From: CAXMMR01 sp963692975
GTDB taxonomy: Bacteria; Pseudomonadota; Alphaproteobacteria; Acetobacterales; Acetobacteraceae
Direction of reading: 5' to 3'
Length of the DNA stretch: 64,000 bases
Assembly: GCA_963692975.2 (NCBI GenBank)
Contig: CAXMMR010000031.1
Span: 1-64,000 of the forward strand
Shown: positions 51,052-58,996 of the stretch, one piece after another
How the letters are laid out: each line of letters starts with the position of its first letter
How positions within the stretch are numbered: position 1 is the stretch's first letter
Made by a program: the position numbers and the translations under genes
The notes under the pieces: model-generated
Told to the model about the DNA's origin: nothing
Databases searched by the model: none
What the model saw: only the letters and a program-made list of their open reading frames with translations

Positions 51052-51738
51052 ATGACACAGCAGGACGAGGCTCAGGACGTCGCAGAAAACCCGCCGGTGG
51101 TGATCAAGAAATACGCCAACCGACGTCTCTACAACACCGAGAGCTCGAGCTACATCACGCTCGACACCCTGGCCGTCATGGTCAGCCACGGCCGCGACTT
51201 CGTGGTCTATGACGCCCGCACCGGCGACGACATCACCCGCTCGGTGCTGACTCAGATCATCGTCGAGGAGGAGGCCAAGGGAAAGGCCGCGCTGCCGACG
51301 TCATTCCTGCGCCAGCTGATCGGCTTCTACGGCGGCGCCTTTCCGGCGCTGATGCCCCGCTACGTCGAGCAGACCATGTCCGGCTTCGCGCGCCAGCAGG
51401 AGCAGGTGCGGACGGCGGTGCAGCAGACGATGGGGTCGCTGATCCCGCCCGGCCTGGAAGAGATCGGTCGCCAGAACATGGCGATGATGGAGCGGGCGAT
51501 GAGCCTGTTCACGCCGTTCTACCGGCCCGGCGCCGCATCCGAAGCGCCGGACGCCAGCATGGCCCAGCCCGAGGCGGGCCAAGGCCAGCCCGACGCCTCG
51601 GTGGTCGATGAGCTGATCAAGCTGCGCGCAGAGGTCGCCCTGCTAAAGGCCGAACTCGCGGTCGCCAGCCATCAGCGCGGCGCCACGGAGACGCTGCCGA
51701 GCGCCGAAGTGACGCGCCTGCCGAGCAAGGCCGGCTGA
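51052..51738 (+). CDS. phaR: Polyhydroxyalkanoate synthesis repressor PhaR
   Basis: A 228-aa regulator that binds both DNA and PHA polymer and represses phasin genes. The DNA-binding domain is VIKKYANRRLYNTESSSYI (about residues 16-34) followed by LAVMVSHGRDFVVYDARTGD and RSVLTQIIVEEE. The PHB-accumulation regulatory domain follows (LPTSFLRQLIGFYGGAF). The C-terminal third is a helix with LIKLRAEVALLKAELAV, likely coiled. CGGAGG lies five bases before ATG 51052. Divergent from the PhaC-like pair, with about 100 bp between them holding both promoters. Confidence 0.95.
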   Translation: MTQQDEAQDVAENPPVVIKKYANRRLYNTESSSYITLDTLAVMVSHGRDFVVYDARTGDDITRSVLTQIIVEEEAKGKAALPTSFLRQLIGFYGGAFPALMPRYVEQTMSGFARQQEQVRTAVQQTMGSLIPPGLEEIGRQNMAMMERAMSLFTPFYRPGAASEAPDASMAQPEAGQGQPDASVVDELIKLRAEVALLKAELAVASHQRGATETLPSAEVTRLPSKAG

Positions 51739-51792
51739 CATCGGCCAGAGCCGCTGCAGGATCGCGACGGCCGGCCAGCCGGAACGTCGCGA

Positions 51793-51957
51793 TCAGGCGG
51801 CAGAAAAATGCCCGTGCACCAGCCCGACATCGTGCGCGTCGTCCTCAGGGTGCGCAATGCTCGCAACCCGGGCGCCCGGCGGCGTGCTGCTGGCCCAGCT
51901 ATGGTCGTGCACGAGGCCGTCGTCATGATCGTACATGTCGTCGAACTGGGTCATCAT
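51793..51957 (-). CDS. Small His/Asp-rich protein (54 aa)
   Basis: Not recognised. It begins MMTQFDDMYDHDDGLVHDHS and ends GLVHGHFSAA, with two similar blocks GLVHDHSWA and GLVHGHFSA. Nine or so His and many Asp/Glu suggest metal binding. AGGAG lies seven bases before ATG 51957, which supports it as a real gene. No signal or membrane segment. It converges on phaR. Confidence 0.5.
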   Translation of the reverse strand: MMTQFDDMYDHDDGLVHDHSWASSTPPGARVASIAHPEDDAHDVGLVHGHFSAA

Positions 51958-52056
51958 CGCTCGTCTCCTCGCCATCAAACGTCGATGACAGACACTACGC
52001 CATCGAGGTGAAAGACGAGGTCGCGCAAAGCACCACCCGGCCGGAATGCGGTGAAG

Positions 52057-52112
52057 GCTTTACAGCTGCGCTTGTAAACGTGATCAGCCTGTAAACTTCG
52101 CGCAGCTAAAAT
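52057..52112 (+). promoter_or_regulatory. Inverted and direct repeats near 52.1 kb
   Basis: TTTACAG (52059) is inverted as CTGTAAA (52089), GCTGCGC is inverted as GCGCAGC, and TGTAAAC occurs twice (about 52073 and 52090). The arrangement resembles an operator or an imperfect hairpin lying upstream of the small gene at 52181. No binding protein can be named. Confidence 0.35.
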
Positions 52113-52180
52113 ATCCCGGTCGGCATACATCCATCTCGCAATCCCAAGCTATGGATAATGCCGACCAAGGGATATCGCGG

Positions 52181-52372
52181 ATGACGGACGTCTGGCGTGC
52201 CGCCTGCCGGTTGCGTGACGAGTTCGGCGCCAAGGCCGTCGTCGTGGCCGTGCTGCGCTCCGACGAGCTTGGCGAGCGCGGCGACCAGAGCGGCAGGCTG
52301 GCCTGGCTGCAGGTGCTGGCAGCACTCGAAGAGCTCGATCGAGGCGACGCCCCCGACGACGTCCGGCACTGA
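52181..52372 (+). CDS. Small conserved-looking hypothetical protein (63 aa)
   Basis: A 63-aa helical, charged protein beginning MTDVWRAACRLRDEFGAKAV and continuing with LRSDELGERGDQSGRLAWLQ. The pattern of a helix, RxDEL, GD and W recurs in short alphaproteobacterial hypothetical proteins, but I cannot name a family. ATG 52181 is preferred; ATG 52151 is in frame upstream. The stop lies in a 13-bp tandem repeat. Confidence 0.5.
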   Translation: MTDVWRAACRLRDEFGAKAVVVAVLRSDELGERGDQSGRLAWLQVLAALEELDRGDAPDDVRH

Positions 52373-52405
52373 CGCCCAGCACTGACGCCCAGCACTGGCG
52401 CCCAG
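52367..52405 (+). repeat. 13-bp tandem repeat, three copies
   Basis: CACTGACGCCCAG occurs three times in a row, the third with one change (CACTGGCGCCCAG). The first copy holds the stop codon of the 63-aa gene. The convergent DHA2 gene ends 39 bp later. Confidence 0.8.
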
Positions 52406-52443
52406 CACAGGCCGAGCCGTCCTGCCGCCGGCGCTGCCGACCG

Positions 52444-53994
52444 TCACTTCGGCCGCGATTCCGTGATCGGCGCCTCCCGCTCGAAGACGATCAGGACAAT
52501 GCCGGCCAGACACGCGAGCGCCAGCCAGCCATAGGTGTCGGCAAACGCCTGCACCGTCGCGTTCTGGCGGATCGCCCCCAGCACGCCCGCCGGCCCCTGC
52601 AGCAACAGTCGCACGTCGCTGACATACCGGCCGGGCACCACGTGCTGCACCTCCACATCGGAGTGCACCCGCTCGCGCACGACGACGATCGCCTGCCCGA
52701 CCACCGAGCCGGCGGCCAGCGCCAGGTTGCGCACGACGTTGAACAGCGTGCCGCCCGACACGCCGTCCATCGGCGTCAGCACCGAGGTGGTCAGGAACAC
52801 CAGCGGCCCGAAGGCGAGCGGCCAGGCGCCGGCCTGCAGCACCAGCGACAGCATGTAGTCGTTGCCGTCCCAGTCGGGCGTCACGAAGGTGTCGATCATC
52901 AGCCCGCCGCCCATCAGCAGCAGGCCGAAACCGACCAGGATGCGGGCGTCGACGCGCCTGAGCAAAAACACCATCAGCGGCGCCGAGACCGCCTGGGTGA
53001 TCAGCAGCCAGAGCAGGATGTTGCCGGTCTGCAGCGGCTTGAGGCCGCGGATCATCATCTGCTCCTGCGCCATCAGGTAGGATGGCCCGAGGATCGCAAG
53101 GTCGAACACCACCACCAGGACGAGCCCGAGCGTGAAGTTGCGCCGCCCCAGCAGCGTGAGGTCGATCAGCGGCTTGGCGGTGAACAGGTCGTTGACGACG
53201 AAGGCTGCCAGAAAGAAGCCGGCGCCGGCGAACAGCGCGGTCACCAGCCCGTTGTCGAACCAGTCGAGCCGCTGCCCCTGGTCGAGCCCGGCGGCGATCA
53301 TGCAGGCGGCGAGGAACAGGCAGATCAGCGAGAAGTAGTCGGTGCCGAGAAACGCCTCCCACTTGACCGGCTGGCTCGGCAAGAAGGCGTAGCTCAGCAC
53401 GAGCGCCACCGGCGCCAGCGGCGCCGTCATGTAGAATACCGTCTGCCAGGTGACGAGGTCGGTATCGAGCCCGGCGATGCTGTTGCAAAACAGCGGCACG
53501 GTGGTGGTCAGCAGCACATAGGCCGCAAACCCCACCGGCCGGTTGCGGATCGGCAGGTATTGCAGCAGGCAGACCAGGAACAGCGGCGTCAGCCCGCCCT
53601 GCGCAAAACCCTGGATCGTGCGCAGGATGATCAGCGTGCGGTAGTCCGGCGCGTCCGGGCACAGCATGTCGGCAACCGCGAACACCATCACCATCGACGG
53701 GATCACCCGCCGCGGCGAGAAGATCTGCGCGAGCCACGGCGTCAGCGGCACAATGCCGACGAAGCCGACGAGGTAGGCGGTGTAGAGCCAGGAGCCCTCG
53801 TCCCGCCCCAGGCCGAAGCCGCCGACGATGTCGGCCTGCGCGAGGGTGCCCAGGCGCTGGTCGATCGAGCCGAGCAGCGCCGCCAGCGCCGCGCCCGCAA
53901 GGCCGAGCAGCTGATGGCGCGTCAGCGACGGCTCCAGCCCGGCATCCGCCATCGGCGGCCGGATCAGCGTGCCGAGCCGCGACCGCATCGTCAC
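52444..53994 (-). CDS. DHA2-type MFS multidrug efflux permease
   Basis: A 516-aa, 14-helix-type drug:proton antiporter related to EmrB and other DHA2 proteins. GSIDQRLGTLAQADIVGGFG matches the first helix region; LVGFVGIVPLTPWLAQIFSP and RTIQGFAQGGLTPLFLVCLL follow. GTG 53994 overlaps the adaptor stop codon (GTGA), which sets the start; ATG 53988 is an alternative. With the two adaptors upstream and the divergent TolC-type channel it would form a pump crossing both membranes. Substrate unknown. Confidence 0.88.
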   Translation of the reverse strand: MTMRSRLGTLIRPPMADAGLEPSLTRHQLLGLAGAALAALLGSIDQRLGTLAQADIVGGFGLGRDEGSWLYTAYLVGFVGIVPLTPWLAQIFSPRRVIPSMVMVFAVADMLCPDAPDYRTLIILRTIQGFAQGGLTPLFLVCLLQYLPIRNRPVGFAAYVLLTTTVPLFCNSIAGLDTDLVTWQTVFYMTAPLAPVALVLSYAFLPSQPVKWEAFLGTDYFSLICLFLAACMIAAGLDQGQRLDWFDNGLVTALFAGAGFFLAAFVVNDLFTAKPLIDLTLLGRRNFTLGLVLVVVFDLAILGPSYLMAQEQMMIRGLKPLQTGNILLWLLITQAVSAPLMVFLLRRVDARILVGFGLLLMGGGLMIDTFVTPDWDGNDYMLSLVLQAGAWPLAFGPLVFLTTSVLTPMDGVSGGTLFNVVRNLALAAGSVVGQAIVVVRERVHSDVEVQHVVPGRYVSDVRLLLQGPAGVLGAIRQNATVQAFADTYGWLALACLAGIVLIVFEREAPITESRPK

Positions 53995-55460
53995 GGCGCC
54001 GGGCGGCCCGGCTGGCCGGGCGTGGCCGGGATGGCCGGCCGGTCGATCGGCCGCAGCGGCGCCGGCGCGGCCTCGGGCAGCATCGGCGCCTGCGCCGTCA
54101 CCGCCGGTGCCGTATGCGGCGGCGGCATCTGCGGGCCGCTCGCGCCGGGCACGATGGTGCCGGCGCCCGTGCCGCCCCCCGCGCCCGCGCCGTTCCCGGC
54201 CGGCGTCGTGAACACGTGCACCTCGACCGACAATCCGGGGATCAGCCGGCGGAACAGCGACGGCGGTCCACCCGGCGGCGGGTCGGGGTCGAGCCAGCTC
54301 GGATCGAGCGCGATCTTCACCGGGATGCGCTGCACCACCTTGGTGAAGTTGCCGGTCGCGCGGTCCGGCGGCAGCGTCGTCTCGCGCGCCTGCGCCACCG
54401 GCGCGATGCTGTCGACCCGGCCGGTGATCTCGTATTGCGGAAACGCATCCACGTGCACGGCCGCGCGCTGGCCCGGCTGCATGAAGGTGAGCTGCTCCTC
54501 GCGGTAATAGGCCACCGCCCACACGTCGCGCAGCGAGACGAAGCCGATCAGCGGCCGCCCGGCCGAGATGTACTGGCCGAGATAGGCGAGCCGCTCGGTC
54601 ACCACCCCGTCCTCGGGCGCCAGCACCTGCGTGTGGCCCAGCGTGATCCCGGCATTCGCCAGCGACGCCCGGCGCTGCTCCAGCATCGCCTCAGCCGAGG
54701 CGAGCTCGGCGCGCAGCACGCCGATCCGGCCCTGCTGCTGACGGCTGAGTTCGACGTTGGCCTGAACCTGATCGCGGTCGCGCCGGTCATCGGCGGTCGC
54801 CTGCTCGAAGGCGCGGCGCAGCTCGCCGGCGGTGCCGAGCAGCGCCGCCTGCCGGGCCAGCTCGCGGCCCGAGCGATACTCGGCCGCCTGGCTCGCGACG
54901 ATCATCGCGTTCGCCGTCTGCACCGCCGCCTCCTGCTCGGCGATCTGCGCCCGCAGCATGCTCGCCGAGGCGGCCGCCTGCTCGACCAGCGCGCGCGCCG
55001 CGTCGGCCTGGCTGCGATAGGTGTCCTGCTCGATCTCGTAGAGCAGCTGTCCCTTGCGGACGACGGCGTCGTCGTCGATGCCGACCCGGGTGATCAGCCC
55101 CTCGACGCGGGCGGCGATCACCACCGGGTTGCCGCGCAGCTGCGCATCCAGCGTGCCGGTCGGGTTGCCGCTGTAGCGGAACGCCTTCCAATCGAGCAGC
55201 AGCACCAGCACCAGCGCCAGGCCGAGGGCGGCGACGATGCCGCGGACCAGCAGCGCCCGCGCGTCCGTGGTCTGCTTCTCCTGCTCCTTGGCGGCGGCTT
55301 GCTCGTCCTTGGCCTTCTGGCTTTGCTGCTGCTCCTCCATCTTCTTCTGGGTGGCGAGCTTGTTCTCGCCTTTCTTCGAGGCGCTGACGCCCGGCTCGTC
55401 GGGCGGCACCTCGCCCCCATTTTCGCGCCCACCTTGGCCCTCACCTTCGCTCTCGCTCAT
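53991..55460 (-). CDS. HlyD-family periplasmic adaptor with long acidic/basic N-terminus
   Basis: A 489-aa membrane-fusion protein. The first 70 residues are hydrophilic and rich in Gln, Lys and Glu (KKMEEQQQSQKAKDEQ), probably a cytoplasmic helix. A membrane anchor (RGIVAALGLALVLVLLLDW) follows, then the barrel-sandwich start RGNPVVIAARVEGLITRVGI, a long helical hairpin, and VLAPEDGVVTERLAYLGQYI. The Pro/Ala-rich C-terminus is unusual for the family. Its ATG overlaps the stop of the other adaptor (ATGA). Confidence 0.85.
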   Translation of the reverse strand: MSESEGEGQGGRENGGEVPPDEPGVSASKKGENKLATQKKMEEQQQSQKAKDEQAAAKEQEKQTTDARALLVRGIVAALGLALVLVLLLDWKAFRYSGNPTGTLDAQLRGNPVVIAARVEGLITRVGIDDDAVVRKGQLLYEIEQDTYRSQADAARALVEQAAASASMLRAQIAEQEAAVQTANAMIVASQAAEYRSGRELARQAALLGTAGELRRAFEQATADDRRDRDQVQANVELSRQQQGRIGVLRAELASAEAMLEQRRASLANAGITLGHTQVLAPEDGVVTERLAYLGQYISAGRPLIGFVSLRDVWAVAYYREEQLTFMQPGQRAAVHVDAFPQYEITGRVDSIAPVAQARETTLPPDRATGNFTKVVQRIPVKIALDPSWLDPDPPPGGPPSLFRRLIPGLSVEVHVFTTPAGNGAGAGGGTGAGTIVPGASGPQMPPPHTAPAVTAQAPMLPEAAPAPLRPIDRPAIPATPGQPGRPAP

Positions 55461-56539
55461 CGAACCGGCGCCACCGGGGCGAGCGTCGGCGCGCCGGGCG
55501 CCGTGATCACCCGCACGATCGCCGACATGCCAGGACGCACCCGGTCGTGCAGCGGCCCCGCCTCGTCGTCGAGCCCGATCTTCACCGGCACGCGCTGCAC
55601 CACCTTGGTGTAGTTGCCGGTGGTGTTGTCCGGCGGCAGCGGGCTCATCTGCTGGCCGGTCAGCGGCGACATGCCGACGACGTGGGCGCGCAGGATCACG
55701 CCCGGATAGGTGTCGAGCCGCACCTCCGCCGCCTGGCCGACCCACATGTCGGTGACCTGCCGCTCGGTGAAGTTGGCGTCTATCCAGACGGTGTCGAGCG
55801 GCGTCAGGTCGGTCACCGCCATCCCCGGCTGCAGCAACGAGCCGACCCGCACCCGCCGCGCGCCGACGACGCCGTCGCGCGGCGCCCGCAGCACCGTGTA
55901 GCCGAGCCGAATTCGCGCCAGCTCCAGCGCAGCCTGCTGCACGTCCACCTGCGCCTGGTCGCTCAGGCGCTGCGCCTGCAGCACGCCGATGGAGCGCCGG
56001 CGCTCCGCCGTCACCGCCTCCGCCTGCACCGTCTGCGCCGCCGTCGCGTCGGCCTCGGCAGTGGCGTTGTCCAGGCTCCGGGCGAGGCCGAGCGCCGTCG
56101 GCAGCAGGATGCGCTGTCGCTCCGCCTCCAGCCTCGCCTGCCAATGCTCGGCGCGGCTGCCGCTCGCCTGCAGCTCGGATTGGCGCACCTGAAGCTGCGC
56201 GATGCCGATCTCCGCGTCTGTCCGGCCGAGCTGGGCGCGCGCCGCATCCACGGAGGCCTCGGCGGCGCGCACATCCGCCGCGTAGTCGTCGCTTTCCAGC
56301 TCGGCGATGACCTGGCCGGCATGGACGGCCTGATTGTCGTCGACGTCGAGCTTGACGAGGTAGCCGGCGACGCGCGGCGACAGCGGCGTATCGTCGCCAT
56401 TGGCGTAGGCGTCGTCGGTCTCCGGGTTGCGCCGGCTGTCAAGCGGATCGTCCCAGCTGACCAGGAACACCACCGCCACGATCAGGCAGGCCAGCAGCGC
56501 GCAGAACACCAGAAAATAGCGCAGCCCTTTGCGCTTCAC
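55457..56539 (-). CDS. HlyD/EmrA-type periplasmic adaptor
   Basis: A 360-aa membrane-fusion protein. KRKGLRYFLVFCALLACLIV is the inner-membrane anchor. TDDAYANGDDTPLSPRVAGY is the typical EmrA barrel-sandwich start; long helices (residues about 95-205) follow, then VLRAPRDGVVGARRVRVGSL. It links the DHA2 permease to an outer-membrane channel. First gene of a three-gene coupled operon with a second adaptor and the permease; upstream is repeat R15. Confidence 0.88.
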   Translation of the reverse strand: MKRKGLRYFLVFCALLACLIVAVVFLVSWDDPLDSRRNPETDDAYANGDDTPLSPRVAGYLVKLDVDDNQAVHAGQVIAELESDDYAADVRAAEASVDAARAQLGRTDAEIGIAQLQVRQSELQASGSRAEHWQARLEAERQRILLPTALGLARSLDNATAEADATAAQTVQAEAVTAERRRSIGVLQAQRLSDQAQVDVQQAALELARIRLGYTVLRAPRDGVVGARRVRVGSLLQPGMAVTDLTPLDTVWIDANFTERQVTDMWVGQAAEVRLDTYPGVILRAHVVGMSPLTGQQMSPLPPDNTTGNYTKVVQRVPVKIGLDDEAGPLHDRVRPGMSAIVRVITAPGAPTLAPVAPVR

Positions 56540-56573
56540 CTCGTCTGTCAGCTTAGCACCCTAAGGGAAAAGG

Positions 56574-56930
56574 AAGGCCAGGGCTCTGCCCTGGACGGGA
56601 CCCCATCGCACTTGTGCGATGGGAACCCGCCGCTGGGGCCCGCGGCCCCAGACCCGCATCATGGGGAAACGTGCTCGTCTTCGTATCGCTTGGCGAAGCC
56701 AGTCAATCCCGCTCCCACGCCACGGACCTCGCCCTGGAACCATGGACAAGGAATGGCATACCCCGATGGGCCTGCCTTACCTCATGAAGAGATCGTGCTC
56801 GTCGTTCATCTTGCTTGGCGCAGCCAGTCACTCCTACCTCGCCCCGCAGACCTCGCCCGTGAGAGATGACACGAATGGATTTTAAAGGCTCCGCCTTTAA
56901 TGGGGTCCAGGGGCAAAGCCCCTGGCCTTA
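56574..56930 (-). repeat. GC-rich repeat R15 with nested hairpin and internal duplication
   Basis: B module with an inserted hairpin (CCATCGC..GCGATGG at about 56603-56621), then two similar C-containing segments (C boxes at about 56690 and 56811, each followed by ...CGCCACGGACCTCGCCC-like text), then the A module to 56930. It lies between the divergent adaptor and TolC-type genes, and its A module holds the TolC start region. Confidence 0.85.
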
Positions 56931-58527
56931 CTTCCCCGCCTGCTTGTTACTGGCAGCGCTGCTGTCACCGGCCTGGCGTGCCCGCGCGCAAACGGTCGAG
57001 CCGGAGACCCCAGCCGAGACCGTCGCCCGCGTCCCTGCCGTGCCGGCGCCGGCCGTGCCCACCCGCATTCCCGGCCTCGGCCCGCAGATGACGCCGGAGG
57101 AGCGTCGCCTGCTAGCCGCTCCCACGCCGAACAGCGTGCCCGAGGACGACGCGTCGCACTCCGCCGCCCGCGTGCCGCTGCCCGGCGCGGCACTGGCGAC
57201 GCCGCAGCCGCCGGACCTGCCGCCGGCCACGCTCGAGGCCGCCCTGGCCCTGGCCTATGAGAGCAATCCGCAGCTGTTGGCCGCCCGCGAGCAGGTCCGC
57301 TCTACCGACGAGACCGTGCCCGAGGCGCGCTCCGGCTGGCGGCCGCACGTCGTCGTCAACACCAGCGATGGCGGGTCGATGTATGAGGACAACACCCTTC
57401 CGAAGTTCAATCCCGAACATCGCGGCATACAGCAATACAGCCTGCAGGTGCAGCAGCCGCTCTACGAGGGCGGCGGCGTGCTGGCGCGGGTCCAGCAATC
57501 CGAGGCGCAGGTGCGCGCCGCGCGCGGCAATTTGCGCGCCACCGAGGCGGACGTGCTGCTCGCCGCCGGAGCTTCCTATCTGGACGTGCTGCGCGACCGC
57601 CGGATCGTCGCCCTCCAGCGCAACCAGGTCATCCTGCAGGCGCGCACCGAGCATGCCAGCCGCATCGAGCTGGACAGCGGCGCCGCAACGCCGGCCGATC
57701 TCGGGCAGGCCAAAGCGCGCACCGCCGGCGCCGAGGCCCAGCTCGCCTCGGCGGAGGCGCAGCTCGCCGCTTCGGAGGCGCAGTTCCAGCGCCAAGTCGG
57801 CACCCTGCCGCCGCCGGGGCCGCTGGCCGTGCCGGCGCGCGGCTTCGGCCTGCCGAGCAACCGCGAGACCGCGATCGGTGAGGCGCTGAACGACAACCCC
57901 GACGTCGTCGCCGCCGGCTTCTCGCTCGACGCGGCCCGCCACGGCATCGACATCGAGCGCGCCAACCTGCTGCCGCACATCATGATCACCGGCCTGCTGG
58001 AGCGCGCCCAGAACATCGACCTCGAGCAGTTCAACGAGCGCGCCAGCATCGCCGAAGGCACCGTCGACATGACCTTCCCGCTCTATCAGGGCGGCGGCGA
58101 ATACGCGCGCATCCGGCGCGCCAAGGAGATGACGTTCCGCCTGCAATACGTGCTCGACGACGCCAGGCGCCAGGCCCAGGCGGTCACCGCGACGGCCTGG
58201 GACCTGCTCGGCGCCTCGCGCATCCGGGTGGCGGCCGAGCGCGCGGCGATCGCCGGCAACACGGTGGCGGTGAGCGGACTGTCGCGCCAGCAGGCGGTCG
58301 GCGCCCGCACCCTGCTCGACGTGCTGATCGCCGAGCAGGACCTGCTCGCCTCCAACGTCGCCGAGGTCAGCGCCGAGCGCGACGTGCTGGTCGCCAGCCT
58401 GCAGGTGCTGGCCTATACCGGCCGGCTGAACGCCGAAGACCTGGCGCTGCCGGTCGCAATCTACGATCCCGGCCAGCATTACCGCGAGGTGCGCGGCAAG
58501 CTCATCGGCACGGACACGCCAAGGTAA
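56866..58527 (+). CDS. TolC-family outer-membrane channel protein
   Basis: An outer-membrane efflux protein of about 553 aa with two OEP repeats: ATLEAALALAYESNPQLLAAREQV and AIGEALNDNPDVVAAGFSLDAARHGI begin them (split here as ATLEAALALAYES, NRETAIGEALNDNPDVVA). YQGGGEYARIRRAKEM and QQAVGARTLLDVLIAEQDLL are conserved. A hydrophobic signal (ACLLLAALLSPAWRARA) is preceded only by the repeat: ATG 56866 or 56875 in R15 gives the leader MDFKGSAFNGVQGQSPWP. TTG 56949 is the other option. The last codons and TAA lie in repeat R16. Partner of the divergent pump genes. Confidence 0.87.
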   Translation: MTRMDFKGSAFNGVQGQSPWPYFPACLLLAALLSPAWRARAQTVEPETPAETVARVPAVPAPAVPTRIPGLGPQMTPEERRLLAAPTPNSVPEDDASHSAARVPLPGAALATPQPPDLPPATLEAALALAYESNPQLLAAREQVRSTDETVPEARSGWRPHVVVNTSDGGSMYEDNTLPKFNPEHRGIQQYSLQVQQPLYEGGGVLARVQQSEAQVRAARGNLRATEADVLLAAGASYLDVLRDRRIVALQRNQVILQARTEHASRIELDSGAATPADLGQAKARTAGAEAQLASAEAQLAASEAQFQRQVGTLPPPGPLAVPARGFGLPSNRETAIGEALNDNPDVVAAGFSLDAARHGIDIERANLLPHIMITGLLERAQNIDLEQFNERASIAEGTVDMTFPLYQGGGEYARIRRAKEMTFRLQYVLDDARRQAQAVTATAWDLLGASRIRVAAERAAIAGNTVAVSGLSRQQAVGARTLLDVLIAEQDLLASNVAEVSAERDVLVASLQVLAYTGRLNAEDLALPVAIYDPGQHYREVRGKLIGTDTPR

Positions 58528-58914
58528 GGCCAGAGGCTCTGCCTCTGGACTCCGCTGGGGCCCGAGGCCCCAGACCCCATTCGAATGGGACGATGCCTTG
58601 AGCGTGCTAAAAGTGCCTAGCTGAGCTCCGCCGGACGACCGTCCGGGAAATCTTGCCTATAGGCAAGATGTCGATAAGTCATTGAAATTACTCGATGACG
58701 TTGGCGCAAGTGGGGCGAACTGCGCCAATCAACCCTCCACTGACCTTCTAGAAATCTTGCGGTATTTCGCCTAAATCTCAGAGTCGCAGCTTTATAGAAG
58801 ATGCTCGGCTACGCCCCTTAAATGGATAGGGGTTTGGGCCTCAGGCCTCAGCGGCGGGTTCCTATCGCGCTGGCGCGATGGGGTCCCGTTCAGGGCAGAG
58901 CCCTGGCCTTTCTT
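58521..58914 (+). repeat. GC-rich composite repeat R16 with internal palindromic core
   Basis: Same composite design as R2: an inverted B module (58521-58580), a lower-GC core with the palindrome at 58650-58669 and ATCTTGCGGTATTTCGCC at 58754-58771, and a forward B module to 58914 carrying a nested hairpin (ATCGCG..CGCGAT at about 58864). The core otherwise differs greatly from R2. The 469 bp between TolC and ahcY hold nothing else apart from the ahcY upstream region. Confidence 0.85.
58650..58669. promoter_or_regulatory. Perfect 20-bp palindrome in R16 core
   Basis: ATCTTGCCTATAGGCAAGAT reads the same on both strands; the R2 copy shares its central 16 bp. Conservation within an otherwise diverged core suggests a functional site. 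Confidence 0.6.
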
Positions 58915-58996
58915 GCAAGCCCGTCCCTGATGGCGCGTTTGCTTCCCTTGACAGGCTGTCGGCACTATATCGGCGCCATCGCCTGGGAGCACTCGC

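Noticed and set aside
58915..58996. SAH riboswitch upstream of ahcY
   Set aside because: The 80 bp leader was read for a conserved pseudoknot-type core, and none could be recognised.
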